From Anaerolinea sp. (GTDB taxonomy: Bacteria; Chloroflexota; Anaerolineae; Anaerolineales; Anaerolineaceae): a DNA stretch of 54,103 bases. Of the stretch, positions 1 through 10,033 are shown in pieces. Under the pieces are notes generated by a model that saw only the letters and a program-made list of their open reading frames with translations, did no database searches and was not told the DNA's origin. The first letter of the stretch is position 1; every line of letters starts with the position of its first letter. Position numbers and translations under genes: made by a program. The stretch covers positions 1 to 54,103 of the forward strand of contig JARKOV010000127.1 in the NCBI GenBank assembly GCA_029975965.1, in the 5' to 3' direction.

Positions 1-894
1 GGCAACACCGCCCTCGAAGAGGTGGTGATGGCGCTGCAGACCCGCAAACCGATCTACAACCTGACCACCGGCATCGACGCAACCCAGATCACGCGCATCA
101 GCAAGCTGGTGAGCAACTACACCGGCATCAGCGTGCAGCCAAACAAGGCCATCGTCGGCGCGAACGCTTTCGCTCACGAGGCCGGCATCCACCAGGACGG
201 ACTGCTCAAGAACCAGCAGACCTACGAGATCATGCGCCCCGAGTCGGTGGGGGCAGCGCAGACCAAGCTGGTGCTGGGCAAACACTCCGGTCGGCACGCG
301 TTGAAGACGCGCCTCAACTCGCTGGGCTACGACCTGGCCGAGAGCGAGCTGGAGCTGGTCTTCGAGCGCTTCAAGTCGCTGGCCGATCGCAAAAAGGTGA
401 TCACCGACGCTGACCTGGAAGCGCTCGTCTCAGACGAGCTTTACCAGCCGCGCGAGCTGTACGCGCTGGACGGGCTGCAGGTGGCCTGCGGAACGATGGG
501 CATGCCCACCGCCACCGTGCGCCTGCGCGACCCGCAAGGCGAATTGCACGTCCAGGCGGCGGTGGGCACCGGCCCGGTGGACGCGGCTTATAAGGCGATC
601 AACGGCATCGTTCAGGCGCCCAACCTGCTGCAGGAGTTTGTCGTCCACGCCGTCACCGAGGGCATCGATGCGCTGGGCGAGGTGACGGTGCGCATCCAGG
701 GGCAGAACGGTTATTCGACCCTCGACGCGCAGAAAGAGACCGAGCAGCCGCGCACCTTCGGCGGCTACGGCGCCGACACCGACATTGTTGTCGCCAGCGC
801 CAAGGCCTACCTGGCGGCGCTCAACAAGATGCTGGTCGCCAGCGGCAAGTTCGGCCCGGCTGAAAAAGTATCCACCGAATTCGTCGCCCCATGA
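1..894 (+). CDS. leuA: 2-isopropylmalate synthase, C-terminal part (5' end outside window)
   Basis: LeuA condenses acetyl-CoA with 2-oxoisovalerate, the committed step of leucine synthesis, in the cytoplasm. The reading frame is open from the first base (GNTALEEVVMALQT), so the gene enters from upstream and the internal ATG at 22 is not its start. The stretch around HEAGIHQDGLLKN is the typical end of the HMGL-like catalytic barrel. The last 130 residues or so (from about VACGTMGMPTATVRL to the end) match the LeuA dimer/allosteric domain, which in the family binds leucine for feedback inhibition. The family is normally over 500 residues, so about 200 N-terminal residues lie outside the window. 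It heads the operon leuA-sORF-leuCD-cimA-leuB-ilvE-pheA. The identification is secure; the promoter and any leader control are not visible. Confidence 0.96.
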   Translation, partial: GNTALEEVVMALQTRKPIYNLTTGIDATQITRISKLVSNYTGISVQPNKAIVGANAFAHEAGIHQDGLLKNQQTYEIMRPESVGAAQTKLVLGKHSGRHALKTRLNSLGYDLAESELELVFERFKSLADRKKVITDADLEALVSDELYQPRELYALDGLQVACGTMGMPTATVRLRDPQGELHVQAAVGTGPVDAAYKAINGIVQAPNLLQEFVVHAVTEGIDALGEVTVRIQGQNGYSTLDAQKETEQPRTFGGYGADTDIVVASAKAYLAALNKMLVASGKFGPAEKVSTEFVAP

Positions 895-971
895 GAGACA
901 GGCGTGGAGTCGAATTCGCAGATTAAAACAAAACGCAATTTAGAAACTGCAAAACGACAAAGGAGAAGACC

Positions 972-1184
972 ATGGACCCCCGCAAGAATCAAACGATTGA
1001 CCCAATGCGCGAAGGACATCCCGAGCCCTTCCGCGAGCCGCGCACCATCCCGGCTGCCTGGGATGTGACTAGCTGGATGTCCGACGAAGAAGACGGTTCG
1101 GCAGAAATGAACGGCACCGCTTTCAACCAGACCAACCCCACCTTCTCGGCGCCCTATGACAAGCCCCAAGACGCTGTTCGATAA
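972..1184 (+). CDS. Small unknown protein (70 aa) between leuA and leuC
   Basis: I do not recognise this protein. It is short, hydrophilic, rich in Pro, Glu, Asp and Asn, and has no membrane segment or signal peptide ([20 protein letters not shown] at the start). The ATG is preceded by a strong ribosome-binding site, AAAGGAGAAGACC, one of the best in the operon. The frame runs 29 nt into leuC and ends with TAA at 1182-1184. The leuC ATG at 1156 has no Shine-Dalgarno sequence of its own, so translation of this ORF may deliver ribosomes to leuC. It could be a real small protein or mainly a translated leader peptide; its codons are not rich in leucine, so a classical leucine attenuator peptide is unlikely. 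Confidence 0.6.
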   Translation: MDPRKNQTIDPMREGHPEPFREPRTIPAAWDVTSWMSDEEDGSAEMNGTAFNQTNPTFSAPYDKPQDAVR

Positions 1185-2583
1185 GATCTGGGAACGGCAC
1201 GTGGTGGTCGAACAGCCCGGCTCGCCGGCCGCGCTGTACATCGACCTGCATCTCGTGCACGAGGTGACTTCGCCGCAGGCCTTCAGCGGGTTGAGAGCGC
1301 GCGGACTGCGGGTGCGCCGGCCTGAACGGACGGTCGCCACGATGGACCACGGCGTACCGACCCGTTCGACCGACGACGGCTCGGCTGCCGGGCGCATGGC
1401 GTTTGCCGACGAGATGAGCTTCAAGCAAATTCGCCAGCTCGAGGAGAACTGCCGCGAGTTCGGTATCCGGCTGATGGACCTCGACAGCCCGAACCAGGGC
1501 ATCGTGCACATCATCGGCCCTGAGCTGGGCCTGACGCAACCGGGGATGACCATCGTGTGCGGCGACAGCCACACCGCCACCCACGGCGCGTTTGGCGCGC
1601 TGGCGTTCGGCATCGGCACCAGCGAAGTGGAGCACGTGCTGGCGACGCAATGCCTGTTGCAGCGCCGCCCGCAGACTGCCGAGGTGCGGGTGGAAGGGCG
1701 CCTCGCGCCTGGGGTGTCGGCCAAAGATATCATCCTGGCCCTGATCGCCAGGATCGGCACCGCCGGCGGGACCGGTCACGTGCTGGAATACACTGGCGAA
1801 GCCATCCGCGGCTTGAGCATGGAAGAGCGCATGACGGTGTGCAATATGTCGATCGAGGCGGGCGCGCGCGCCGGAATGGTCGCGCCGGACGAGGTAACCT
1901 ACCAGTACCTTGCCGGGCGGCAGCACGCCCCGCAAGGGGCTGATTGGGAGCGCGCGCTGGCCGAGTGGCGCAAGCTGCCCTCGGACGAGGGCGCGGTGTA
2001 CGACCAGACGATCACGCTGGACGCAAGCGCGCTGGAGCCGATGGTCACCTTCGGCACCAACCCCGGCATGGGCATCCCGATCAGCGGGCGCGTGCCCTCG
2101 CCGGAAGCCTTGCCCGATGCCAGCCAGAAGGCGGCGCTCGAAAAGGCACTCCAGTACATGGACTTGCGCCCCGGCGCGGCGCTATCCGGGCACCGCCTGG
2201 ACGTGGTCTTCATCGGTTCTTGCACCAACGGTCGCCTGAGCGACCTGCGCACCGCCGCCGGGCTGCTCAAAGGGCGCAAGGTGGCGGAGGGTCTGCGCGT
2301 GCTGGTGGTGCCGGGCTCGCAGAAGGTCAAGCGCGCCGCCGAGGCTGAAGGGCTCGACCGCATCTTTAAAGAGGCGGGCGCCGAGTGGCGCGAACCGGGT
2401 TGCTCGATGTGCATCGCGATGAACGGCGACCAGCTCGAGCCGGGCCAGTACGCGGTCAGCACCAGCAACCGTAATTTTGAGGGTCGCCAGGGCAAAGGCG
2501 GGCGGACATTCCTCGCCAGCCCGCTCACTGCGGCCGCATCGGCTCTTACCGGTCGGGTCACCGACCCGCGCACCATCCTTTAA
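1156..2583 (+). CDS. leuC: 3-isopropylmalate dehydratase, large subunit
   Basis: LeuC with LeuD isomerises 2-isopropylmalate to 3-isopropylmalate; in citramalate-using organisms the pair also converts citramalate to 3-methylmalate. The 475-residue protein has the family length and the aconitase fold signatures: [19 protein letters not shown] near residue 135, and the [4Fe-4S] ligands in GSCTNGR (Cys356) and CSMC (Cys416 and Cys419). The start [17 protein letters not shown] matches the usual LeuC N terminus, so ATG 1156 is chosen although no Shine-Dalgarno precedes it. The start lies inside the small ORF upstream, which suggests translational coupling. A perfect hairpin separates it from leuD. 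The enzyme acts in the cytoplasm and should be oxygen-sensitive because of its cluster. Confidence 0.97.
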   Translation: MTSPKTLFDKIWERHVVVEQPGSPAALYIDLHLVHEVTSPQAFSGLRARGLRVRRPERTVATMDHGVPTRSTDDGSAAGRMAFADEMSFKQIRQLEENCREFGIRLMDLDSPNQGIVHIIGPELGLTQPGMTIVCGDSHTATHGAFGALAFGIGTSEVEHVLATQCLLQRRPQTAEVRVEGRLAPGVSAKDIILALIARIGTAGGTGHVLEYTGEAIRGLSMEERMTVCNMSIEAGARAGMVAPDEVTYQYLAGRQHAPQGADWERALAEWRKLPSDEGAVYDQTITLDASALEPMVTFGTNPGMGIPISGRVPSPEALPDASQKAALEKALQYMDLRPGAALSGHRLDVVFIGSCTNGRLSDLRTAAGLLKGRKVAEGLRVLVVPGSQKVKRAAEAEGLDRIFKEAGAEWREPGCSMCIAMNGDQLEPGQYAVSTSNRNFEGRQGKGGRTFLASPLTAAASALTGRVTDPRTIL

Positions 2584-2595
2584 TCGTCGCACAGG

Positions 2596-2625
2596 CGCAG
2601 AGAGCGGAGAGCAAGGCTCTCTGCG
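2596..2625 (+). promoter_or_regulatory. Intercistronic hairpin between leuC and leuD
   Basis: A 10-bp perfect inverted repeat (CGCAGAGAGC / GCTCTCTGCG) with a 10-nt loop sits 13 nt after the leuC stop and 20 nt before the leuD start. It is followed by TTTGTGTT, which is only weakly U-rich. It may tune the leuC:leuD ratio by partial termination or by protecting the leuC 3' end. A full terminator is unlikely because leuD has no evident promoter. Confidence 0.5.
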
Positions 2626-2645
2626 TTTGTGTTCAGGACCGGCCT

Positions 2646-3233
2646 ATGCAAAAATTTTCGACATTGACCTCGCACGTGGTCGTTTTGGCGGTAGACAACA
2701 TCGACACCGATCAGATCATCCCGGCGCGCTATCTCAAGACGACCGACAAAACCGGCCTGGGCGCCAACCTGTTTGCCGACTGGCGCTACCTGGCGGATGG
2801 GACGCCCAATCCGCAGTTTGTGCTCAACCAGCCGCAAAGCGCAGGTGCGCAGGTGCTGCTGGCGGGCGACAACTTCGGCTGTGGCTCGTCGCGCGAGCAC
2901 GCCCCCTGGGCGCTGGCAGGATGGGGCTTCAAAGCGGTCGTCTCGACCACTTTCGCCGACATTTTTCGCAACAATGCGCTCAAAAATGGCTTGCTTCCGG
3001 TGCTGGTGACGCCCGAGGTGCACCGCAGGCTGGTCGAGCAGTTGAGCGCCGACCCGGGCGGGCAGGTGCGCGTCGACCTGGAAAACCAGCGTCTCACCCT
3101 GCCGGATGGGACGGACGCGCCGTTCCCGATCGATTCCTTCTCCAAAACCTGCCTGCTCAACGGCGTGGACGAGTTGGGCTACCTGCTGGGGCTGGAGGAG
3201 TATATCCGGGAGTATGAGGGGAGAAGTCGATGA
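2646..3233 (+). CDS. leuD: 3-isopropylmalate dehydratase, small subunit
   Basis: LeuD supplies the swivelling domain that completes the active site of LeuC for isopropylmalate isomerisation. The 195-residue length is normal. Visible signatures are [14 protein letters not shown] near residue 17 and the hallmark [15 protein letters not shown] at residues 76-90, followed by [20 protein letters not shown]. The ribosome-binding site is weak (AGGACCGGCCT before ATG), and a hairpin lies between it and leuC. The last few codons (EYEGRSR) run into a stretch of repeated GAGGGATGAGT units, so the C-terminal tail may have been extended by repeat sequence. It belongs to the same operon as leuC and probably serves both the leucine and the citramalate routes. 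Confidence 0.97.
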   Translation: MQKFSTLTSHVVVLAVDNIDTDQIIPARYLKTTDKTGLGANLFADWRYLADGTPNPQFVLNQPQSAGAQVLLAGDNFGCGSSREHAPWALAGWGFKAVVSTTFADIFRNNALKNGLLPVLVTPEVHRRLVEQLSADPGGQVRVDLENQRLTLPDGTDAPFPIDSFSKTCLLNGVDELGYLLGLEEYIREYEGRSR

Positions 3234-3257
3234 GGGATGAGTTAATGAGGGATGAGT
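3231..3257. repeat. Short direct repeat TGAGGGATGAGT
   Basis: TGAGGGATGAGT occurs at 3231-3242 and again at 3246-3257, a period of 15 bp, starting at the leuD stop codon and followed by the related CGAGCGAGGAG. It lies in the 138-bp gap between leuD and cimA. A similar ATGGGGGATGAG word occurs upstream of tmk (34141). It looks like slippage-prone filler sequence, not a regulatory site. Confidence 0.55.
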
Positions 3258-3371
3258 CAACGAGCGAGGAGCAGTCGGGATCCGGAAGCGTTTGCTTACC
3301 CTGCTAACTTCTGACCCGCGACTCATAAATTTTTCCTCGTTGACTTCCCTTCTTCCTTACGAGGTACACAG

Positions 3372-4928
<1,557 letters not shown>

Positions 4929-4956
4929 CCGCCGCGGCCGATGGTTAAGGAGATTC

Positions 4957-6027
4957 ATGGAAGCTAACATCGTTTTGCTCCCCGGCGACGGGATTGGCCC
5001 TGAGGTGGTGGGCGCCGCCGTGCGCGTTTTGGATGCCGTGGCGGAGCGCGGCGGGCACACCTTTCGCTACGACCGGCACCTGATCGGCGGCTGCGCCATC
5101 GACGCGCACGGGGTGGCCCTGACCGATGAGACGCTGGCGGCCTGCCGGCAGGCGGATGCCGTGCTGCTCGGCGCGGTTGGTGGTCCCCAGTGGGATGACC
5201 CCACCGCCGCGGTGCGCCCCGAACAGGGCTTGCTCGGCTTGCGCAAGGGGCTGGGCGTGTTCGCCAACCTGCGCCCGGTCAGGGTGCACCCCAAACTGGC
5301 CGGGGCTTCGCCGCTGCGCCCCGAGAAGCTGGTGGGGGTGGACCTGCTGGTGGTGCGCGAGCTGACCGGCGGCCTGTATTTCGGCCAACCCAAGGGGCGC
5401 AGCCAGGTGGACGGGCACACCCGCGCAGTCGACACGCTCGAATACAGCGACGTGGAGGTTGAGCGGATCGTCGACCTGGCGTTTCGCCTGGCGCAAGGGC
5501 GCCGGCGCAAACTGACCTCGGTCGACAAGGCCAACGTGCTCGAATCCTCGCGCCTGTGGCGGCAGGTTACCAACGTGGTGGCGACCCGCTACCCCGACGT
5601 GGCGCTGGAGCACATGCTGGTCGACACCGCCGCCATGCGCCTGGTAGCCAGCCCGGCGTCTTTCGACGTGATCGTCACCGAGAACATGTTCGGCGACATC
5701 TTGACCGACGAGGCAGCCGTGTTGAGCGGGTCGATGGGCTTGCTGCCCTCGGCCTCGCTGGGGGCTGGCGGACCGGGGCTGTACGAGCCGATCCACGGCT
5801 CCGCGCCCGATATCGCCGGGCTGGGCGTGGCCAACCCGTGCGGCACGGTGCTCAGCGCGGCCATGATGCTGCGCCACTCGCTCGGCCTGGAGGCCGAGGC
5901 CCAGGCGATTGAAGCCGCCGTCGAGCGCGCCATCGGTGCGGGCGCGCTCACCCGCGACCTGGGCGGCAGCCTGGGGACGGAGGAGATGACGGAGCAGATA
6001 TTAATGCAGGTCGATCTTACGAAATGA
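4957..6027 (+). CDS. leuB: 3-isopropylmalate dehydrogenase
   Basis: LeuB oxidatively decarboxylates 3-isopropylmalate to 2-oxoisocaproate with NAD+; homologues also act on 3-methylmalate in the citramalate route. The 356-residue length is normal. Family marks are [10 protein letters not shown] at residues 7-16, [23 protein letters not shown], and the Mg-binding region [14 protein letters not shown], followed by [15 protein letters not shown]. The start has a strong Shine-Dalgarno, TTAAGGAGATTCATG. It follows cimA by 28 nt and precedes ilvE by 19 nt, so it is clearly in the same operon. Tartrate or isocitrate dehydrogenase relatives share the fold, but length, motifs and context point to LeuB. 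Confidence 0.96.
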   Translation: MEANIVLLPGDGIGPEVVGAAVRVLDAVAERGGHTFRYDRHLIGGCAIDAHGVALTDETLAACRQADAVLLGAVGGPQWDDPTAAVRPEQGLLGLRKGLGVFANLRPVRVHPKLAGASPLRPEKLVGVDLLVVRELTGGLYFGQPKGRSQVDGHTRAVDTLEYSDVEVERIVDLAFRLAQGRRRKLTSVDKANVLESSRLWRQVTNVVATRYPDVALEHMLVDTAAMRLVASPASFDVIVTENMFGDILTDEAAVLSGSMGLLPSASLGAGGPGLYEPIHGSAPDIAGLGVANPCGTVLSAAMMLRHSLGLEAEAQAIEAAVERAIGAGALTRDLGGSLGTEEMTEQILMQVDLTK

Positions 6028-6046
6028 GAAGAGGAGAACTCGCAGC

Positions 6047-6964
6047 ATGCCTGACACGCTAAAAATCTGGATGGACGGCCAACTCGTCGACGAGGCTCAG
6101 GCCACCGTGCCCTTTCTGAACACCGCGCTGCACTACGGCCTGGGCGTATTCGAGGGCATCCGCTGTTATCACGCGGAAAATGGCCCGGCCATCTTCCGGC
6201 TGAAGGAGCACATGGAGCGCCTGGTCAATTCGGCCAAGATCCTTGGCTTTCGCAGCCTGCCTTTCACCGCCGAGCAGCTCGGGCAGGCCTGCAAAGACGT
6301 GGTGAGGGCCAACGGGTTTGACGCCTGCTACATCCGCCCCTTGATCTATCACCACAGCCCGCAGCGCAGCATGAACATTGACGCCGGCCAGGCGCGCGTG
6401 GGCATCGGCGCCTGGGAGTGGGGCGCTTACCTGGGCGAGGAGGCGCTGGAGAAGGGCGTGCGCATGCACGTGGCTTCTTTCACCCGCCACCACCCCAACG
6501 TGATGATGACCAAAGCCAAGATCACCGGGAATTACGCCAGCAGCAGCCTGGCTAAAACCGAATCAGTGCGCCTGGGCTTTGACGAGGCGGTGATGCTCGA
6601 CCCGCAGGGCTACGTGGCTGAATGCACCGGCGAAAACCTGTTCATCGTGCGCAACGGTGTGATCTACACGCCGGGAACCTGGGCGTTGCTGGAGGGCATC
6701 ACCCGCGACGCGCTGATGACCCTCGCCGGCGACCTGGGTTACAAGGTGGTGGAGACGCTGATCAGCCGCGACCACCTCTACATCGCCGACGAGTGCTTTG
6801 TGTGCGGCACGGCGGCCGAGGTGGTGCCGGTGACCGAGATCGACTTCCGCCCGGTGGGCTGCGGCGGGATGGGTCCGGTGACGCGCGCCATTCAAAAAGA
6901 GTTCTATGCCGCCGTCCACGGCAGGCACGCACGCTCGGCTGAGTGGCTCAGCTACGTGAGGTGA
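6047..6964 (+). CDS. ilvE: Branched-chain amino-acid aminotransferase
   Basis: IlvE is a PLP enzyme that transfers the amino group from glutamate to 2-oxo acids as the last step of leucine, isoleucine and valine synthesis. The 305-residue protein is a fold-type IV transaminase: HYGLGVFEGIRCY near residue 29, the PLP lysine in TKAKITGNYASS near residue 150, ECTGENLFIV, and EGITRDALMTLA. A clear AGAGGAGAACT ribosome-binding site precedes the ATG. The stop is 3 nt before the TTG start of pheA, so the two are probably translated together. D-amino-acid transaminases share the fold, but the motif set and the leu operon setting favour IlvE. Confidence 0.95.
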   Translation: MPDTLKIWMDGQLVDEAQATVPFLNTALHYGLGVFEGIRCYHAENGPAIFRLKEHMERLVNSAKILGFRSLPFTAEQLGQACKDVVRANGFDACYIRPLIYHHSPQRSMNIDAGQARVGIGAWEWGAYLGEEALEKGVRMHVASFTRHHPNVMMTKAKITGNYASSSLAKTESVRLGFDEAVMLDPQGYVAECTGENLFIVRNGVIYTPGTWALLEGITRDALMTLAGDLGYKVVETLISRDHLYIADECFVCGTAAEVVPVTEIDFRPVGCGGMGPVTRAIQKEFYAAVHGRHARSAEWLSYVR

Positions 6965-6967
6965 GCG

Positions 6968-7786
6968 TTGATCCGCGTGGCATTCCAGGGTGAGCGCGGG
7001 GCCTACTCGGAGGCGGGCATCTTCGAGCACTTCGGCGAGGGTGTAGATACGCTGCCTTGCGAGACCTTTGACGCCGTCTTCGCGGCGGTTACCGGCGGAG
7101 CGGCTGAGCTGGGTTTCATCGCCATCGAGAACTCGCTGGCCGGCAGCATCCACCGCAATTACGACCTGCTGCTGCAAAATGAGCTGGTGGTGACCGGCGA
7201 GCACAACCTGCGCGTCTCGCATTGCCTGATCGGCCTGCCCGGCGCGCAGCTCGCGGCGATCCGCACCGTCACCAGCCATCCGCAGGCTCTGGCGCAGTGC
7301 GACGGCTACTTGAAGCGGCTGGGGGTAAAAATCGAGCCGGCTTACGACACCGCCGGGAGCGTGCGCCTGGTGCTGGAGGCGGGCGACCCCACGGTGGCGG
7401 CGATCGCCGCCCGGCGCGCGGCGGAAATTCACGGCATGCAGGTGCTGGCGGCGGCGATCGAAGACAACGAAGCCAACTTCACCCGCTTCCTGGTCATCGG
7501 GCGCGAGCCGGTGACCCCCGGCGCAGATGCCAAGACCTCGATCGTGTTCTCGCTGGATAATCGCCCCGGCGCGCTTTACAAGGCAATGAGCGTCTTCGCC
7601 CTGCGCGATATCGACCTGACCAAGATCGAATCGCGCCCGCTGGCGGGCAAGCCGTGGGAGTATTTCTTCTACATCGACCTGGCTGGCTCCACCGAGGAGC
7701 AGCCGGTCAAGAACGCGCTGGCCAACCTGGCCGAATTTACCACCTACCTGCGCGTGCTGGGGTCATATCCGCGCTTTCGTGGGTGA
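6968..7786 (+). CDS. pheA: Prephenate dehydratase
   Basis: PheA converts prephenate to phenylpyruvate, the specific step of phenylalanine synthesis. The 272-residue protein is the monofunctional type: a PDT domain (VAFQGERGAYSE from residue 3, AIENSLAGSIHRNYDLL near residue 57, and NFTRF near residue 170) followed by an ACT domain (NRPGALYKAMSVFALRDIDL and ESRPL) that senses phenylalanine in the family. No chorismate mutase domain is present. The start is TTG at 6968, preceded by GTGAGGTGAGCG and only 3 nt after the ilvE stop. It is the last gene of the operon. IlvE-type enzymes can often transaminate phenylpyruvate, which would explain the pairing, but that is inference. Confidence 0.94.
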   Translation: MIRVAFQGERGAYSEAGIFEHFGEGVDTLPCETFDAVFAAVTGGAAELGFIAIENSLAGSIHRNYDLLLQNELVVTGEHNLRVSHCLIGLPGAQLAAIRTVTSHPQALAQCDGYLKRLGVKIEPAYDTAGSVRLVLEAGDPTVAAIAARRAAEIHGMQVLAAAIEDNEANFTRFLVIGREPVTPGADAKTSIVFSLDNRPGALYKAMSVFALRDIDLTKIESRPLAGKPWEYFFYIDLAGSTEEQPVKNALANLAEFTTYLRVLGSYPRFRG

Positions 7787-7793
7787 AATACCC

Positions 7794-7819
7794 GCTGCCT
7801 GCATCCGGTTGAGGGCAGC
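7794..7819 (+). terminator. Possible weak terminator hairpin after pheA
   Basis: A 7-bp stem (GCTGCCT / GGGCAGC with one G-T pair) begins 8 nt after the pheA stop. No U-run follows directly (GTGAATAACATGCTTTT), so intrinsic termination here is doubtful. It is the only hairpin seen between the leu operon and the convergent HEPN gene. Confidence 0.3.
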
Positions 7820-7917
7820 GTGAATAACATGCTTTTCCAGACCGATTAGCTTCGAGACAGAATCTTTCTTACCTGTTCTACGAATTCAACAGCATCCTTA
7901 AGCGCGGTCGAGGTCAT

Positions 7918-8245
7918 TTATTCGTCCACTGTATCTATCTCGCCATAATCGGCAGCTTGCCGCCGGTCGAAAGCCAGGTGAAGCGCGCGAGACGATTCGC
8001 GAGATAAAATCCCTGTTTTAACAAATTCGCGATCATAAAACGATATTAGACCGCTGTGTTTTTCACGTTTCCACTTTTTTCTTGATCGCCAACGCCATAA
8101 CAGCGTACAGCATCGCATAATAGGCTCGGTTAACCGCGCCACGTCGCAGGCGCGCCAGAGAGAGGATTTCCGCTTCTTTAAGCGCTTCGGAAGCTTGTTG
8201 TAGCCGGAAGGCTACCAATTCATCCAGACTAGAATTGTCCGTCAC
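7918..8245 (-). pseudogene. HEPN-domain toxin-like gene, frameshifted
   Basis: Two overlapping frames together make one HEPN-domain protein. The first, from GTG 8245, gives LQQASEALKEAEILSLARLR and RAYYAMLYAVMALAIKKKVET, then stops at 8063. The second frame carries the continuation KHSGLISFYDREFVKTG...ADYGEIDTVDE to the stop at 7918. The two parts join near 8063-8072, where the frame shifts by one base close to A-rich runs. HEPN proteins of this kind are RNase-like partners of MNT nucleotidyltransferases. The GTG overlaps the stop of the MNT gene upstream by 4 nt (GTGA), the usual layout of such pairs. Either the gene has decayed or a sequencing error breaks it; the otherwise well-kept C-terminal half argues for a recent event. 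Confidence 0.75.
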
Positions 8246-8562
8246 ACCTGCACCCCTTCGCGTTCGATCACACCGATTATGGGACTGGCACTTAATGCGC
8301 TATCCTGGAGGGTGGCGCTGGATGCCACGAATGTAGAAATGACCACGTCAGCATCGAAGCCTACTTCCCAGGCAGCTTCGCTGATTTTACGGCGCAGTTC
8401 CGGGGTTACTTGAGGAATTTCAATGAAAATATCCAGATCGGAATCAGGCTCTGCGTCACCGCGTGCGCGGGAACCATATATCACCATCCGCCGGACAGGG
8501 GTAATGGATTGTAAGCGTTTCTTCAATTTGCGTGAAAGCGACAGATCTTTGGTTCGAATCAT
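8242..8562 (-). CDS. MNT-type nucleotidyltransferase domain protein (antitoxin-like)
   Basis: A 106-residue minimal nucleotidyltransferase. The signature GSRARG followed by DSDLDIFIE is the Pol-beta/MNT active site with the two metal-binding Asp residues. In characterised MNT-HEPN pairs this protein neutralises the HEPN RNase, in some cases by adding AMP to it. ATG 8562 is chosen because GAAGGATATCC precedes it; a GTG at 8598 would add 12 residues. The gene's stop overlaps the start of the HEPN gene. It is intact while its partner is frameshifted, so the pair is probably inactive as a toxin system. Confidence 0.78.
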   Translation of the reverse strand: MIRTKDLSLSRKLKKRLQSITPVRRMVIYGSRARGDAEPDSDLDIFIEIPQVTPELRRKISEAAWEVGFDADVVISTFVASSATLQDSALSASPIIGVIEREGVQV

Positions 8563-8604
8563 TGGATATCCTTCTTTATCGATTATACAGAAAGACACCC
8601 CGGT

Positions 8605-9834
8605 TTAAACTTTTTCTTTGATCTCCTGAAGGGTGCGCTCGTACACCTCGAAGTGCTCGCCCTCGTCGTTTTCGGGGTCGATGTACTTCAACCACATCGC
8701 CTGCTCCGGGTGGGCCCCCGAAAGCACGCGGCGGCTCTGGCGCAAGATGCCTTCGGGGTCGGACCAGCGCACCTCGCCCATTTGCAGCAGGATGTACTGC
8801 CCGCGGTACTTCTCTTCCAGCTCTTTTTTGTGTTCCAGGTAATACAGCCCCTGTTCGGCGGTGGTGCGCCGCCAGCTCACCACCGTCTCGAAGGAGTCGG
8901 TGACGTGCGAGAAGAACTCGCCCAGCGGGGCCTGCACCTCGCTCTGGAAGTCGATCTCGTCCAGGTTGACCGTGCCAAAGCCGCCCTGCGCGGCGATGAG
9001 CAGCGCGTTGCGGTCGCGGTGGAAGGGTGGGGTGAACCAGTCGGCCTGGGGATCATGACCCATCAGGTGCGCGCCGCAGGCGTCGGTGGCAATGACCTGG
9101 TCGCCGGCGATCAGCGTGTTGCAAATCCGCGGGTGGTTTCCCGGTCCCCATTCCATGCCCGCCTGGGTGACCAGCCCGTCGATCACGTTGAGGGCGGGAT
9201 CGTAGATGCGCCCCAGGTCGGCGAGCATGTAGGGCATGCGCACCAGGTGGTGGTAGTACCAGCGCGGGCGACCTTTGGGCTGCATGGGCATCAAGCCGAA
9301 GAGGTTCTTCAAGCACAGGGTGATGCCCATGAACCCGTGGTTTTTCAATTTTTGCACCGAGATCACCTCGTCTGCGTCGACGGTGGATTGCGGCACGGGG
9401 TACCGCTCGAACATTTGCCCACCGCCCGGCACCTGCACCCAGGCGACCTCGTCGGTATGACCGGGGACGAAGGGAACGTCGAATTCGCGCAGCACCGGCA
9501 GGATGTTGGTGCTCTCCTCCGGCTTGCCGTGCCAGATGCCTTCCACCCCGATGTCGACGGCGAACAGGTCGGCGCGGGTTTGTTCGCGCAGCACGCGCAG
9601 CAGGGCGCGCGCCGCCTGGTCGCTGACCAGTTGCTGGCGATGCCCCTGGTGCATGATCACACGCTCGGGTACCCAGTCCTGGTTGAACTTAATCGCGACG
9701 CGCCGCGCCTTGCGCAGCTTTTCCCAGGCGCGCTCGAGAGGCAGCAATGCCCGTTTCATCGCCTGGTAAATCTCTTCGTCACTCGCCCGGTAATCGCAGT
9801 GTACGGCGCGCACACTGTACTGTTTGGCAGACAT
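8605..9834 (-). CDS. DUF362 family protein
   Basis: A 409-residue protein of the DUF362 family, whose biochemical role is not settled. Supporting stretches are VISVQKLKNHGFMGITLCLKN, in the family's central conserved region, and NVIDGLVTQAGMEWGPGN and IAGDQVIATDACGAHLMG further on. There is no cysteine-rich ferredoxin domain, unlike many DUF362 proteins, and no signal peptide. ATG 9834 is chosen because GAGGGTCAGCGAT precedes it; an ATG at 9852 sits directly against an AAAGGA and is a weaker choice. It lies 42 nt from the MNT gene and about 200 nt from the FAD oxidoreductase on the same strand. Nothing nearby indicates a substrate. Confidence 0.8.
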   Translation of the reverse strand: MSAKQYSVRAVHCDYRASDEEIYQAMKRALLPLERAWEKLRKARRVAIKFNQDWVPERVIMHQGHRQQLVSDQAARALLRVLREQTRADLFAVDIGVEGIWHGKPEESTNILPVLREFDVPFVPGHTDEVAWVQVPGGGQMFERYPVPQSTVDADEVISVQKLKNHGFMGITLCLKNLFGLMPMQPKGRPRWYYHHLVRMPYMLADLGRIYDPALNVIDGLVTQAGMEWGPGNHPRICNTLIAGDQVIATDACGAHLMGHDPQADWFTPPFHRDRNALLIAAQGGFGTVNLDEIDFQSEVQAPLGEFFSHVTDSFETVVSWRRTTAEQGLYYLEHKKELEEKYRGQYILLQMGEVRWSDPEGILRQSRRVLSGAHPEQAMWLKYIDPENDEGEHFEVYERTLQEIKEKV

Positions 9835-10033
9835 ATCGCTGACCCTCACCATTCCTTTAAATTGGCTGCCACCCTGCACAGGATGGCAGCCACGTCTATT
9901 TTAATCCCAACTAAAAAAATCGAGTACGGCCTCGCAGATCTCAGGCTGATTTTCTGTGTGTGGAACAAAAATGCAAATCTGCTCAGCCGTGGCTGGGGAG
10001 CTGCTCTTTTGCCTCGATTGCCTGTGCGGTTAC

